Notes: generated by a model not told the origin, from the sequence alone. 64,000 bases of DNA from Pseudoxanthomonas sp. PXM01 (GCF_014851815.1 NZ_JACVAJ010000003.1:248001-312000); one strand, 5' to 3'. Shown: positions 28,317 to 38,500, counted from the stretch's first letter. Numbers and translations: made by a program.

Positions 28317-29573
28317 TCAGCTGTCGTCGCCGTCACGTGCATCGGGCGACTGGCGCGCGACGATGCTGGTCGCGGTCAGGTCGCCGGTGACATTGCCGGT
28401 GGTGGCGAACACGTCGGGGATGGTGTCCACCGCAAGCAAAAGGCCGAGTGGTTCGATCGGCAGCCCCATGGACTGGGTCACCGGCATGACCGTCGCCATG
28501 AAGCTCACCTGGCCTGGCAGGCCGATGGAGCCAAGGCTGATCACCACGGCCAGCGCAGCTCCGGCAGCCAACGTCACCGCGTTGACTTCGATACCGTAGG
28601 CCCAGGCGACGAAGCATGCCGCGACGATGTACTGGATTGGGCTGGTGATGCGGAACAACGTCACCGCCATCGGCAGTACCAGCGCAGCGACTGCTCGCGG
28701 ATGTCCGAGGCGGAAGCGGGCGCTCTCCACCATCGCAGGCAACGAGGCCAGCGAAGACTGCGTGCTGGCGGCCACGACCTGCGCAGGTAGGATCGCCTTG
28801 GCGAAAGCGAGCGGGGATTGGCGCGCGAACACCGCTACCAGCACATAACAGATGAGGGTCGCGCCGAGGTACATCCCGCACTGCAGCGCGATGTATCCCG
28901 CCAACGCGCCGATCACGCCGATGCCCGCCTGCGCACAGACGGCGAGCACCAGCGCAAACACGCCGATCGGTGCGGCCAGCAGCATCCAGCGCACGATCAC
29001 AATCATGGTGTCCGCAATGCCGTGGCAGAAGCCGATGATCTGCGTGCGACGGTCTTCCTGCACGCGCGTAAGCGCGAATCCGAAGAACAAGGCGAACACG
29101 ACCACCGGCAACATCGCGCCCTGCGCGGCCGCCATGATGGCGTTGCTCGGCACGATCGAGCCGATCCAGTCGGCAAGTCCGGGCGTGACGACCTCACCGG
29201 ACGTCGGCAGCGTGCCGTGCAGCGTGGCCGTCAGTGCTTCGCTGGGCGGCACCATCGCCAACACCAGCGGCGCGACGATGGCTGCATAGGCGGCGAACAG
29301 CGACAGCAGAGAGATGAATACCACCATCGCCCGACGCGCGACGCGGCCGGACGCGGCGGCATCGCTGGCGGTCGCGACGCCGAGGATCACCAGCGCCAGT
29401 ACCAGCGGCACGACCGTCATCTGCAGGCCGCTGAGCCAGAGTTTGCCGATCGGCTGGGCGATGGCGACTGCGGTGGCCGCACTCGTCGGCGACCAGTGGG
29501 CCAGTGCCAGGCCGACGATTGCGCCGGCAGCGAGACCGAGAAGAACGCGCGCGGTGGCGCCCGGCCACCTCAT
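28317..29573 (-). CDS. Dicarboxylate/amino acid:cation symporter (DAACS family)
   Basis: The 418-residue membrane protein belongs to the DctA/GltP/SstT-like DAACS family, which import glutamate, aspartate, dicarboxylates or related compounds with Na+ or H+. It has about eight helices, the serine-rich re-entrant stretch AASTQSSLASLPAM and, later, GSIGLPGQVSFMATVMPVTQSMG and LLLAVDTIPDVFATTGNVTGD, which hold the substrate-binding Asp and Asn residues. The ATG at 29573 overlaps the stop of the YkuD gene (ATGA), tying it to the peptidoglycan-peptide genes upstream. Glutamate or a Glu-containing dipeptide is a plausible substrate. Confidence 0.88.
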   Translation of the reverse strand: MRWPGATARVLLGLAAGAIVGLALAHWSPTSAATAVAIAQPIGKLWLSGLQMTVVPLVLALVILGVATASDAAASGRVARRAMVVFISLLSLFAAYAAIVAPLVLAMVPPSEALTATLHGTLPTSGEVVTPGLADWIGSIVPSNAIMAAAQGAMLPVVVFALFFGFALTRVQEDRRTQIIGFCHGIADTMIVIVRWMLLAAPIGVFALVLAVCAQAGIGVIGALAGYIALQCGMYLGATLICYVLVAVFARQSPLAFAKAILPAQVVAASTQSSLASLPAMVESARFRLGHPRAVAALVLPMAVTLFRITSPIQYIVAACFVAWAYGIEVNAVTLAAGAALAVVISLGSIGLPGQVSFMATVMPVTQSMGLPIEPLGLLLAVDTIPDVFATTGNVTGDLTATSIVARQSPDARDGDDS

Positions 29574-30367
29574 GGCGCCGTCTCCGGCAACTGCCATTCG
29601 CGGGTGAGGCGGGCGTACTCGGCACGGGGCAGCAGCACGAAGACCGGGCGCGCGTCGGGACGCAGCCAGGCCAGTACGTCGTCCATCGTCCCCGCCGCCA
29701 TCGCGGTGCAACCCGCCGTCGGCTCGCCCGGGGTGCGCCACAGGTGCGCGAAGATGCAACTGCCGGCGCGCGGTGTTGCATTCGGGTTGTGGCCGATCAC
29801 CAGGCCTTCCCGATAACGGACATCGCCATTGTTATGCAGGTCCAGTCGCATGGGTTCTGTCGATCCCTTCGCGGCTTCGTTGCCTTCGTCGCGGGTATCG
29901 ATGATGCGGTTGTACAGCGGCGAATCCGGCACATCGATGCAGTAGCTGGTCGCCTGCATCGCGCGGTAGGGCATGGTGGTGTCGGCCTTGTCGGCGTAGC
30001 CGAAGGCTTCGCCGAGCGTGAACACGCCGGCGGGCGCACGACCGTCGCCCTCCTGCTTCTGCGGTCCTTGCAGCTGCGTGGGATGCAAACCCAGACCCCA
30101 CGCCGCACCGTTGCGTCCGACCGAGATCGGTGCCACGTCAGCAACCGTCTGCCAGCGGCCGTCGCGCATCTCGAAACGTTGCAGCGTGCCGGTGGTGGCA
30201 TCCCAGCCGTCGGTTATCACCAGGACCAGCTGGCGTGCATCGCGCCAGGCTTGCGGGGCCGGGGTAGGTTCCCCGGCGGTGGCACGGGCGTCGGTGCCGG
30301 TGCCGAGCAGCAGCGTGGCCAGGACAAGCGAACGGAAGGAGTGGCGCGGCAACGACGGTATGGGCAT
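29570..30367 (-). CDS. L,D-transpeptidase (YkuD-domain) family protein
   Basis: The 265-residue protein has an N-terminal signal-like stretch (RSLVLATLLLGTGTDARA) and then a YkuD-type domain. The active site is GSCIFAHLWRTPGEPTAGC, with the catalytic His in IFAH and Cys in TAGCTAM. The usual SHGCxR is changed to TAGCTA, as in the subgroup related to YafK/ErfK-like carboxypeptidases. It acts on the third residue of stem peptides as a transpeptidase or L,D-carboxypeptidase. It overlaps the RpiR gene stop and the symporter start by ATGA junctions, so the three are translated as a unit. Confidence 0.8.
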   Translation of the reverse strand: MPIPSLPRHSFRSLVLATLLLGTGTDARATAGEPTPAPQAWRDARQLVLVITDGWDATTGTLQRFEMRDGRWQTVADVAPISVGRNGAAWGLGLHPTQLQGPQKQEGDGRAPAGVFTLGEAFGYADKADTTMPYRAMQATSYCIDVPDSPLYNRIIDTRDEGNEAAKGSTEPMRLDLHNNGDVRYREGLVIGHNPNATPRAGSCIFAHLWRTPGEPTAGCTAMAAGTMDDVLAWLRPDARPVFVLLPRAEYARLTREWQLPETAP

Positions 30368-31224
30368 CACGACTCCAGCAGATGATGGATGCGTTCGAGA
30401 TTGATGGCGAGCTGGCGGTTGCGGTCCGGATTGGTCTGGCATAGCAGCACGAACACGAAATCCAGCAACGATTGCAGCGATGAGCGGTACAGCAGCTGTT
30501 CCACATGCGGCGCGGGGTCGTGTGCCGAGATGACCAACGCCGCATCCGCATGTGCACGCAGCGGGTTGGCGGTGTGGCGGGTGATGGAAATGACCTTGCC
30601 TTCGCAAGCCTGGAACTGGCGGCTTACCTGCGACAGCTCGGGCAGCTTGCCGAACTCGGAGAACATCAGCAGCACATCGCCGGGGCGTGCTGCCGACAGG
30701 TTGGCCATCATCAGGATGGGGTCGGCGTGGTGCACCGTCAGCAGGCCCAGCAGCGACAGCCGCATGGCGAACTCGCGCGCGAACAGGCCGTCGTCGCCCA
30801 GCCCGCAGACGAACACCTTGTCCGCCTTGTCGATCATCTGGACGATGGGCTCGATGTGCGTGCGCGGATTGAGGCTGCGGGTTTCCTCCTCGGCGGCCAT
30901 CTTGCTGCGGCGCAGGCTGTCCTGCAGTTGCCCATAGGCATCCGCGGCATCGTCCTTAGCCGCGTCCGGCGGCAACACCTGGCCGTTGCCGTTGCGGGCG
31001 ACGGCTTCGCCGATGGTGTACTTGAGGTCCGGGTACCCCTTGAAGCCGAACTTCTGCGCGAACTTCACCACGCTCGACTGGCTGATGCCCAGCGCGCTGG
31101 CGAGCTGCTGCGAGGAGTAGTCGCGCAGCAAGTGCGCGTTGTCGAGGATGAAGTCGGCGATGCGGCGTTCGATGGCCGACATCTGATCGCGTTCGGAGCG
31201 GATCTTCACCAGGGGCGTTGTCAT
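30367..31224 (-). CDS. MurR/RpiR-family transcriptional regulator
   Basis: The 285-residue regulator has an RpiR helix-turn-helix domain (about 1-80; IADFILDNAHLLRDYSSQQLASALGISQSSVVKFAQKFGFKGYPDLK) and a SIS domain (about 130-270). In the SIS domain the usual phosphate-binding G-x-G-x-S and S-x-S-G-x-T read GLGDDG and SEFGKL, so the sugar-phosphate pocket appears lost. That fits a locus without sugar-phosphate genes and suggests a peptide or amino-acid ligand. It sits between the epimerase and YkuD genes and probably controls the 33.9 and 39.5 kb promoters. Confidence 0.88.
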   Translation of the reverse strand: MTTPLVKIRSERDQMSAIERRIADFILDNAHLLRDYSSQQLASALGISQSSVVKFAQKFGFKGYPDLKYTIGEAVARNGNGQVLPPDAAKDDAADAYGQLQDSLRRSKMAAEEETRSLNPRTHIEPIVQMIDKADKVFVCGLGDDGLFAREFAMRLSLLGLLTVHHADPILMMANLSAARPGDVLLMFSEFGKLPELSQVSRQFQACEGKVISITRHTANPLRAHADAALVISAHDPAPHVEQLLYRSSLQSLLDFVFVLLCQTNPDRNRQLAINLERIHHLLES

Positions 31225-31278
31225 GGCATGAGTGTGATGGCGGTGGACGGTGCTGACAACGGGCCATCGCCACCGGGC

Positions 31279-32376
31279 TCAGCCCGGCAGCAGTTCCAGG
31301 CCACGGATCTCGCGGATACCCAGGCCGGGCGCCTCGGTAATCGTGATTTCCGACTCGTTGAAGATCACGCCGCCTTCGACCGGGTTGAACTGTCCCAGCG
31401 ACGGACCGTCCAGGTCCACCTTGGTAATGACGTTGGCCTTCGCCGCAGCGACATGCACGGCGGCCGCCACGCTGATGCTGGTCTCGATCATGCAGCCGAT
31501 CATGCACTCCACGCCGTAGAGGGAAGCGATGTCGGCGATGCGGATGGCGTTGGATATGCCGCCGGTCTTCATCAGCTTGATGTTGATGATGTCGGCGGCG
31601 CGCATCTTGATCAGGTCGATCACCTCGGTCGGGCCGAACACGCTCTCGTCCGCCATCACCGGCGTGTGCACGCGGTCGGTGACGTACTTCAGGCCGTCCA
31701 GGTCGCGCGCCTTGACCGGTTGCTCCAGCAGTTCCAGTACGACGCCCGCGTCTTCCAGATGCTGCATGGCGAACACCGCCTGCTTGGCGGTCCAGCCCTG
31801 GTTGGCGTCCAGACGCAGCAGCGCACGGCCCTCGACGGCGGAATAGATGGCCTTCACCCGTTCGATATCCAGGCCGATGTCCTTGCCGACCTTGATCTTC
31901 AATGACTCGAAGCCGCGCTCTACCGCGCTGATCGAGTCGGCCACCATCTTGTCGATGTAGTCCACGCTGATGGTGATGTCGGTGGTGATGACGGGGTCGC
32001 CGCCGCCCAGCATCTTGTACAGCGGCGCGTCGTAGAGCTGGGCCCACAGGTCGTAGACCGCGATCTCGACCGCCGCCTTGGCGCTGGTGTTGCGCTCGAG
32101 CGCCGTCTGGATGAGGTCGGTGATGCGGTTGAGGTTGGCGACGTCCTGGCCGATCAGCCGGGGCCGGATGAACTTGCCGATGGCCTCGACGATCGAGCCG
32201 TGCGTGTCGCCGGTGATGACGGCCGTGGCCGGCGCCTCGCCGTAGCCGACGTGGCCGGTGTCGGTCTTCACGATCACCACGATGTCTTCCACCGTGTCGA
32301 CGGTGCGCAGCGCGGTCTTGAACGGTGTCTTCAGCGGCACGCGCAGCATGCCGAAGGTGATGTCGGTGATCTTCAT
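31279..32376 (-). CDS. L-Ala-D/L-Glu (dipeptide) epimerase
   Basis: The 365-residue enolase-superfamily enzyme epimerises L-Ala-D-Glu, released from murein peptides, to L-Ala-L-Glu. Catalytic residues are all present: the KxK pair Lys160/Lys162 (SLKIKVG), metal ligands Asp190 (LRLDANQG), Glu218 (LELLEQP) and Asp243 (VMADESV), and the opposite base Lys267 (INIKLMK). The spacing is nearly that of Bacillus YkfB. No signal peptide is seen, so the dipeptide must reach the cytoplasm. The ATG at 32376 overlaps the stop of the NlpC/P60 gene, its natural upstream partner in the pathway. Confidence 0.92.
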   Translation of the reverse strand: MKITDITFGMLRVPLKTPFKTALRTVDTVEDIVVIVKTDTGHVGYGEAPATAVITGDTHGSIVEAIGKFIRPRLIGQDVANLNRITDLIQTALERNTSAKAAVEIAVYDLWAQLYDAPLYKMLGGGDPVITTDITISVDYIDKMVADSISAVERGFESLKIKVGKDIGLDIERVKAIYSAVEGRALLRLDANQGWTAKQAVFAMQHLEDAGVVLELLEQPVKARDLDGLKYVTDRVHTPVMADESVFGPTEVIDLIKMRAADIINIKLMKTGGISNAIRIADIASLYGVECMIGCMIETSISVAAAVHVAAAKANVITKVDLDGPSLGQFNPVEGGVIFNESEITITEAPGLGIREIRGLELLPG

Positions 32377-33839
32377 GGAGCCCCTTGGGGACGGATGCGC
32401 TGGATGGCGGTGATGCGGTCGACGGTGGACTGCTCGCTGTTGAACAGCAAGGGTTCCAGCGGGGTGACGGCTACCGAATTGAGGGTGGTGCGGACGACCT
32501 TGCCGTCGGCGCCGCGGTAGGTGATGCCGGTGGTGTCGTGGATGGTGTAGGTGGTGCCGTTGTCGTGGCCGATCACCATCATCACGTGGCCCGGGATGTA
32601 GACCAGGTCGCCGACCTGCAACGTGCGCAGCACGGCCAGGCGCTTCTCGTGGCTGTCGCCGGCGTCGAAGCCGATGCGTTCCAGTGCCGGGCTGACGGCC
32701 TGCGCGCTGGTGTTGCGCGGCAGGACGATGCCCATGCTCTGGTAGACCTCCGACACGAAGCCGCTGCAATCGCGGCTGTCGTAGCCGTGGCCCCAGCCGT
32801 AGCGCTCGCCGAGGAACTTGAAGCTCTGGCGCAGCAGGTTGGCCGCGGTGTACGGCAGGTAATCCGGTGCGACGTCGGCGGTGCGCGGCAGCAAGGCCGG
32901 CAGCAGGGCGAGCGCGCCGTCGGCACGGCGCACCGGCAGCTGGATGACGTGCGAGGTATAGGGGTGTTGCCCGTTCACTGCCTTGTCGGCCGGCCAGTCG
33001 GCCAGCACCGGGACCCGGACACCCATGTCCAGCTGCAGCGCCGAGATGCCGGCCTCCTCCGGGTTGTAGACGGTACGCACGGTGGCGCCGGTCACCACCA
33101 GGGCGGACGTGCCCGCGCCGTAGCCGAGCACCTTGTCGCGGGCACCTTCGCCGACGAACCGCTTTTCTATCCACGCGGCGTACCGCGAGCTCACCACGAA
33201 GTACCAGTCGCCGTCGGCGCTGGTGTGCGCGATGACCACCGGCGAACCCGGGAACAGCGCGCTTTCCTGGAAGCGGTCGATGTCCGTCTCGCCCTGGCTG
33301 CTGAAAACGCGCTGGCGGGTCGGAAAGGTACGGAGGTCGGCGCGGTGCACCACCAGCCCGTAGCGTGCGGGGGCGGTGGCGGCGACCGCGTCCACGGCGG
33401 CATTGGCGATGATGGCAGCCAGCTGTGGCTTCGTGATCTCAACGCCCCGCTCGTCGTACAGCGTACGGGTCGGAGGAGCGGACAGCGGGTCCAGCCAGCC
33501 GCGAACCTGCGCGCGCGTGAGGTCCGGGGGCAGGTTCTGCAACACATGGAGATGCCGGTCGCTCTGCCACATGCGGTCGTTCTGCGCCGCCACGCCGGTG
33601 CCGTTGAGCAGCGGCCGGTCCGGCTCGGCGAGACGCCGGACCCAGTCGTCGGCCTGGAGGTGCCGGTCCTGCACGCCGATGACGGCATGGGCGGGAACAG
33701 GCAGCGGGTCGCGCGCCAGAGCGGGCATGCCGGCGGCAAGCAGGCTCAGCAGGGCGAGGGCTTTCAGGCGCCCCCCCGGCCCGGTGCGTCCGCCCGTGAG
33801 TCGCCGGGCCAAAGGCCGATACGGCATCGATGCGTTCAT
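32373..33839 (-). CDS. NlpC/P60 endopeptidase with SH3-like domains
   Basis: The 488-residue precursor has an N-terminal signal (LKALALLSLLAAGMPALA), two SH3-like regions in the middle (YGLVVHRADLRTFPT; SALVVTGATVRTVYN) and a C-terminal NlpC/P60 domain. Its catalytic Cys lies near residue 357 in SRDCSGFVSEVYQSMG, with His in IPGHVMMVIG and a third polar residue in YTIHDTTG. The layout matches YkfC/Spr-type gamma-D-glutamyl-diamino-acid endopeptidases that free L-Ala-D-Glu. The ATG at 33839 has a GGGAG ribosome site. It overlaps the epimerase gene by ATGA, which strongly supports joint action. Confidence 0.9.
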   Translation of the reverse strand: MNASMPYRPLARRLTGGRTGPGGRLKALALLSLLAAGMPALARDPLPVPAHAVIGVQDRHLQADDWVRRLAEPDRPLLNGTGVAAQNDRMWQSDRHLHVLQNLPPDLTRAQVRGWLDPLSAPPTRTLYDERGVEITKPQLAAIIANAAVDAVAATAPARYGLVVHRADLRTFPTRQRVFSSQGETDIDRFQESALFPGSPVVIAHTSADGDWYFVVSSRYAAWIEKRFVGEGARDKVLGYGAGTSALVVTGATVRTVYNPEEAGISALQLDMGVRVPVLADWPADKAVNGQHPYTSHVIQLPVRRADGALALLPALLPRTADVAPDYLPYTAANLLRQSFKFLGERYGWGHGYDSRDCSGFVSEVYQSMGIVLPRNTSAQAVSPALERIGFDAGDSHEKRLAVLRTLQVGDLVYIPGHVMMVIGHDNGTTYTIHDTTGITYRGADGKVVRTTLNSVAVTPLEPLLFNSEQSTVDRITAIQRIRPQGAP

Positions 33840-33902
33840 CCACTCCCCTCTGTCAGACCCATCCACCCGGCAACCATGACGCCATGCCGGGGACGGTTTC
33901 CA

Positions 33903-33920
33903 CAAGAATATTTATTTCTT
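33903..33920. promoter_or_regulatory. Upstream AT-rich box, 33.9 kb promoter
   Basis: CAAGAATATTTATTTCTT shares its first eight bases with the box at 33934, exactly 31 bp (three turns) downstream. It is also close to the element at 39482 (12 of 18). It lies in the divergent gap between the NlpC/P60 and transglutaminase genes and is probably the second half of a regulator-binding pair. Confidence 0.6.
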
Positions 33921-33933
33921 CCGATATAAAAAT

Positions 33934-33951
33934 CAAGAATAAATTATTGAC
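33934..33951. promoter_or_regulatory. Shared operator-like box overlapping the -35 element, 33.9 kb promoter
   Basis: CAAGAATAAATTATTGAC matches the box at 39513 in 17 of 18 positions. The core AATAAATTATT is palindromic except for its central base. Its right end merges into a -35 hexamer TTGACC (33947-33952), and 17 bp later comes TTACAC (33970-33975), a fair -10. The RpiR-type regulator encoded at 30367-31224 is the obvious candidate to bind it. Confidence 0.7.
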
Positions 33952-33975
33952 CCTTGTGTTCATGCCGTGTTACAC
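33947..33975 (+). promoter_or_regulatory. Sigma-70-type promoter of the transglutaminase-TonB receptor unit
   Basis: TTGACC, 17 bp, TTACAC gives a good -35 and a moderate -10. Transcription would begin near 33982, ahead of the start codon at 34032. The -35 is embedded in the shared AT-rich box. Confidence 0.5.
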
Positions 33976-34031
33976 AGCCGTGACCAGTCGGCGTGGGGAT
34001 GTACGACGTGGATGCCAGCAGGAGCCAGCAC

Positions 34032-35522
34032 GTGGTGACAGAACGCGGCAGGCGCACCCGGCGCCGGCTGGCCGCGTGGCTGTCGCTGTGCGGGTGGCCG
34101 ATGGTACTCCCGGTGACGGGTCTGGCCGAGGCCGGTGACCCGCTCTCTGCCATCGTCGCCGACATCGACCGTGGACGCTTCCAGAGCGCGGAAGCCGCCA
34201 TCGCCCGTGCGCTGGCCGCGACCGATGCGGCAGCCGCAGACCGGGAAGCCTTGTTGTTCCAGCGCGAACGCATGCGCCGCATCCGCCTAGATTTCACCCT
34301 CGACGCTGACGCCGTGCGCGAACGCCTCCGCACGCACGTGCCGGACCTGGGCGAGGACGAGTTCCAGCGCTGGGACAGCGCCGGGCTGATCGAGCGGCTG
34401 GATATCGACGGTGAGCCGCGCTACTTCAGCCGGTCGGTGTCGAACCTGTTCCGCCTGAGTCCGGAGGCCGCCGCGCGCCGTGCGCCGCCGGTGCGGGCCT
34501 TCGTGCAAGGCCCTTACGAGGCGCTGCACCGCCATCATCGCGACGTGATGCAGGTCGCCAAAGCCACCGGCGCGACCAGCGTGCTGCCGCGTCGCGTGCG
34601 CATCACCCACACCCTCAGCGTGAAACCCGACGCCGTGCCGGCGGGGGAGACCGTGCGCGCCTGGCTGCCGTATCCGCGTGCCATCGCGGGCCAGCAGGAG
34701 GCCATCGCACTGGTGGCCAGCCAGCCGGGCCGTCCGCAGGTGGCGCCGGAACGCGCGCTGCAGCGCACCGCCTACTTCGAGCAGCCGGCGGTCGCCGGCG
34801 CACCGACGACCTTCTCGGTGACGTACGAGGTGACGATGCACGCGCGCCGCGTGGCGATGGATCCCGACCGTGTAGTGCCCGCGACGGCCACGCCGGAACT
34901 CGCTGCCTTCCTCGCCGAGCGCGCCCCGCATGTCGTCTTCAGCGACGACCTGCGCCGCTTCAGCGAGCAGATCGTGGGCGACGAGAAGAACCCGTACCGC
35001 ATCGCCCAGAAACTGTTTGCCGCCGTGGACCGCATTCCGTGGGCCGGTGCGCGCGAGTACTCCACGATCAGCAACATCAGCGACCACGCCTTCCGCGCCG
35101 GCCATGCCGACTGCGGACAGCAGACGCTGCTGCTGATCACGCTGCTGCGCATGAACGGCATTCCCGCGCGCTGGCAGTCGGGCTGGGCCTACTCGGAGGA
35201 CGTGGAAGGCCACGACACCATGCACGACTGGGGTGCGCTGTACCTCGCACCTTACGGCTGGGTGCCGATGGACGTGACCACCGGCCAGTTGGCATCGGAC
35301 GATCCGGCGCTGCGCTGGTTCTACCTCGGTGGGCTGGATGCGTATCGCGTGGCGTTCAACGACGACTACTCGCGCGAGTTCATCCCCGCCAAGCAGCACG
35401 TGCGCTCAGAAACCGTGGACCTGCAGCGCGGCGAAGTCGAGTGGAAGGGCGGCAACCTCTACTTCGACCAATGGGACTACACGTTCGAATGGACCATGCT
35501 GCCGCGGGATGGGCGCGGCTGA
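34032..35522 (+). CDS. Transglutaminase-like protein, exported
   Basis: The 496-residue product has a signal-like N-terminus (RRLAAWLSLCGWPMVLPVTGLAEA), a helical region, and a transglutaminase-like domain. Its catalytic triad is visible as Cys near residue 361 (HADCGQQTLLLITLLRMNGIPAR), His (HDTMHDWGALYLAPYGW) and Asp (VPMDVTTG). Bacterial members are usually peptidases or amidases rather than cross-linkers. I take the GTG at 34032 because AGGAG precedes it by seven bases; an ATG at 33999 is possible. It is 46 bp ahead of the TonB receptor, so it may process the receptor's ligand in the periplasm. Confidence 0.8.
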   Translation: MVTERGRRTRRRLAAWLSLCGWPMVLPVTGLAEAGDPLSAIVADIDRGRFQSAEAAIARALAATDAAAADREALLFQRERMRRIRLDFTLDADAVRERLRTHVPDLGEDEFQRWDSAGLIERLDIDGEPRYFSRSVSNLFRLSPEAAARRAPPVRAFVQGPYEALHRHHRDVMQVAKATGATSVLPRRVRITHTLSVKPDAVPAGETVRAWLPYPRAIAGQQEAIALVASQPGRPQVAPERALQRTAYFEQPAVAGAPTTFSVTYEVTMHARRVAMDPDRVVPATATPELAAFLAERAPHVVFSDDLRRFSEQIVGDEKNPYRIAQKLFAAVDRIPWAGAREYSTISNISDHAFRAGHADCGQQTLLLITLLRMNGIPARWQSGWAYSEDVEGHDTMHDWGALYLAPYGWVPMDVTTGQLASDDPALRWFYLGGLDAYRVAFNDDYSREFIPAKQHVRSETVDLQRGEVEWKGGNLYFDQWDYTFEWTMLPRDGRG

Positions 35523-35568
35523 CACCACCACACGTTTCTACCAACATCTTTAGCAGGAGAGAGCGGGG

Positions 35569-38500
35569 ATGAAAGGCAAGGTTCTGAAGAAGGCGGCACT
35601 GGGCATTGCCCTGGGCGCATGCATCGCCACGATGGCACCGCTGGCGATGGCGCAGAGCGCGACCGGCGCGGTCGCGGGTCGCGCCAGCGCGGGCGATCAG
35701 ATCACGATCACTAATACCGCGACGGGCGCCACCCGCACCGTCACGGTGGAAGGCAACGGCAGCTACCGCCTGACCCAGCTGCCTATCGGCGAGTACCGCC
35801 TGCAGGTCAAGCGCGACGGCGCCGATGTAGGCGATGCCGTCGGTGTCAACGTGTCGCTGGGCGGTACGACCACGGTCAACCTCGGTGCCGACGGTGGCGT
35901 GGTGAACCTAAACGCCGTGCAGGTGGTGGGGTCGCGGGTGATCAACCGGGTGGACGTACGCTCGACGGAGTCGGCCACCAACATCAACCGTGAGGAACTC
36001 GCACGAATTCCGGTCGACCAGAGCCTGACATCGGTGGCGCTGCTCGCACCCGGCGTGATCTCCGGCAACTCGTCGCTGGGTGGCATCTCGTTCGGCGGCT
36101 CTTCGATCGCCGAGAACTCGGTGTTCATCAATGGCCTCAACGTCACCGACTTCTACCGGAGGCAGAGCTTCTCGAGTGCGCCGTTTGGTTTCTTCCAGGA
36201 GTTCCAAGTCAAGACCGGCGGCTACTCGGTGGAATTCGGCCGCAGCACGGGCGGCGTGATCAACGCAGTCACGCGGCGCGGCACCAACGAGTTCCAGGGC
36301 GGCATCCAGTCGACCTTCGAGCCCGCCGCGTGGCGTTCTACGGCGGACGATCACTATTACGCCGATGGCAGCACCAATGTGCTGTCCAGTCATGACCGCC
36401 AGTCCTGGATGAAGAACAATGTCTGGGCATCAGGGCCGGTGGTGAAGGACAAGTTGTTCCTGTTCGCGATGTTCGAGCAGCGCGACAACGACGCGAGCTA
36501 TACGAATGCGCTGGGCAGCAGCTGGAGCAAGAACGAATCCGGCAACGGGTTCTGGGGCGTCAAGATGGACTGGCAGATCAATGACGACCATCTGCTGGAG
36601 CTGCTGGCCTTCTCGGACGAGGGCGAGGCCGAAGTCGACACCTATGGCTACACCTTCGCCACCGCCACCAAGGGCGCGTATGTCGGCAAGAGCACGGCCG
36701 AGAGCGGCGGCAAGAATGGATCGGTCACCTACACCGGCCACTTCGGCGACAACTTCACCGCCAAGGCGATGTACGGCATCAACCGTACCCAGGCGCTGGT
36801 CTACTCGTCCGCCGACGAACTGTGCTCACAGGTGATCATCGGCACGACCTACAACGCGGCCTACACCGCCATGGGTCGCCCGCCGGTTTCATGCCACCCG
36901 AGCACCAGCACGTCGGTCGTCGACCATCACGACGAGCGCAAGGTGGGTCGATTGGACTTCGAATGGACGCTGGGCGATCACCTGCTCCGTTTCGGCATCG
37001 ATCGCGAGGAGATGAATACCGAACGCTTCACGTCCTACCCGGGTCCGACCGGCATGCGCTACACCGTGACCGCGCAGAACCCCGGCGACACGCTGTCCAA
37101 CGGCGGCATCGTGCCGGCGGGCGTCAGCGCCGTCATCACTGGGCGCGAACGGTCCGACGGTGGCGCGTTCGATACCAAGGCGAGCGCGTTCTATGTGGAA
37201 GACATCTGGAGCGTGACGCCGAACCTGCTGCTGAACCTCGGCCTGCGCCTGGATACGTTCGAGAACATGGATGCGGTCGGCAACACCTTCATCGAGCAGG
37301 ACAACCTGTTCTCGCCGCGTCTGGGCTTCTCCTGGGACATGAAGGGCGACGGCAGCACCAAGCTGTTCGGCAATCTGGGGCGCTACTACCTGCCTATCCC
37401 CAGCATCATCAACTATAACTTCGCAGGCGGTCTCACCGACGAGTACACCTACTACGCACTGGATGGCTGGCGTGCCGAAACCAACCCGATCACCGGCGCG
37501 TCGTACATGGCGCCCGTGATCGGGGCGCAGATCGGCCCGGTGGACCAGTCGATGAACGTCGTCGTGAACGACACGCGGCAAAGCGTCGATCGCGACCTGG
37601 ATGCGGTGTACCAGGACGAGGCGATCGTCGGCTTCCAGACCATGATCAACCAGGCGTGGTCGTGGGGCATCAATGCCACCTATCGACGCATGACAAACGA
37701 CCTGGGCGATGCGCGCATCAACGCACTGTGCGGCGTGAGGCACGGCACGATCTGGCCGATCATCAATCCTGGCGAATCGCTGACGCTGTGGGGCACCACC
37801 GACATGGGGTGCGCCCAGGACGGCTGGGTCACCATCGATACCTCGAAAGAAGGCTACATCACGGTCGGCAGCAACCGCATCGTGGGCTACTCCAAACCCA
37901 AGCGCACCTACAAGGCGGTCGAGTTCCAGATCGACCGCGCGTGGGACGACAAGTGGGCGTTCAACGCGTCGTACCTGTGGTCGAAGTCCGAAGGCAACCA
38001 CGAGGGACCGGTCAACTCGGATACCAACTACGGCGACACCGGCATGACCCAGCACTGGGATCACCCGGCCAACAACGATCGCTATGGCGTGCTGTTCAAC
38101 GATCACGAGCACCAGATCAAACTGCGTGCCAGTTACAAGTTCAACGAGATGTGGTCGGTCGGCGGCACGTTCACCGCGCTGTCCGGCGGTCCGATCACCG
38201 CCTTCGGCGTCACCTGGCCGGACGAGAACCTGGCCGTGGCCAGCTACACCAGCACGGGTAGCGGTGGCGGCACGGGCTGGCTGTGCGTCCAGAACTGCTC
38301 CGGAAACTGGGCCGACCGAGTCTATCAGCGAACCGAGCGCGGTGCGTTCGGCCGCATGCCATGGACCTACAACCTTGGTGCCAACGTCACGTGGACCTTG
38401 CCGGTGGAAGGCATCGACCTGAAGGCGCGCTTCTCGGTCTACAACCTGCTCAACGATCAGGAGGTCGTCAACGTGAGTGCGCGCTACGAGGGCCAGCCCG

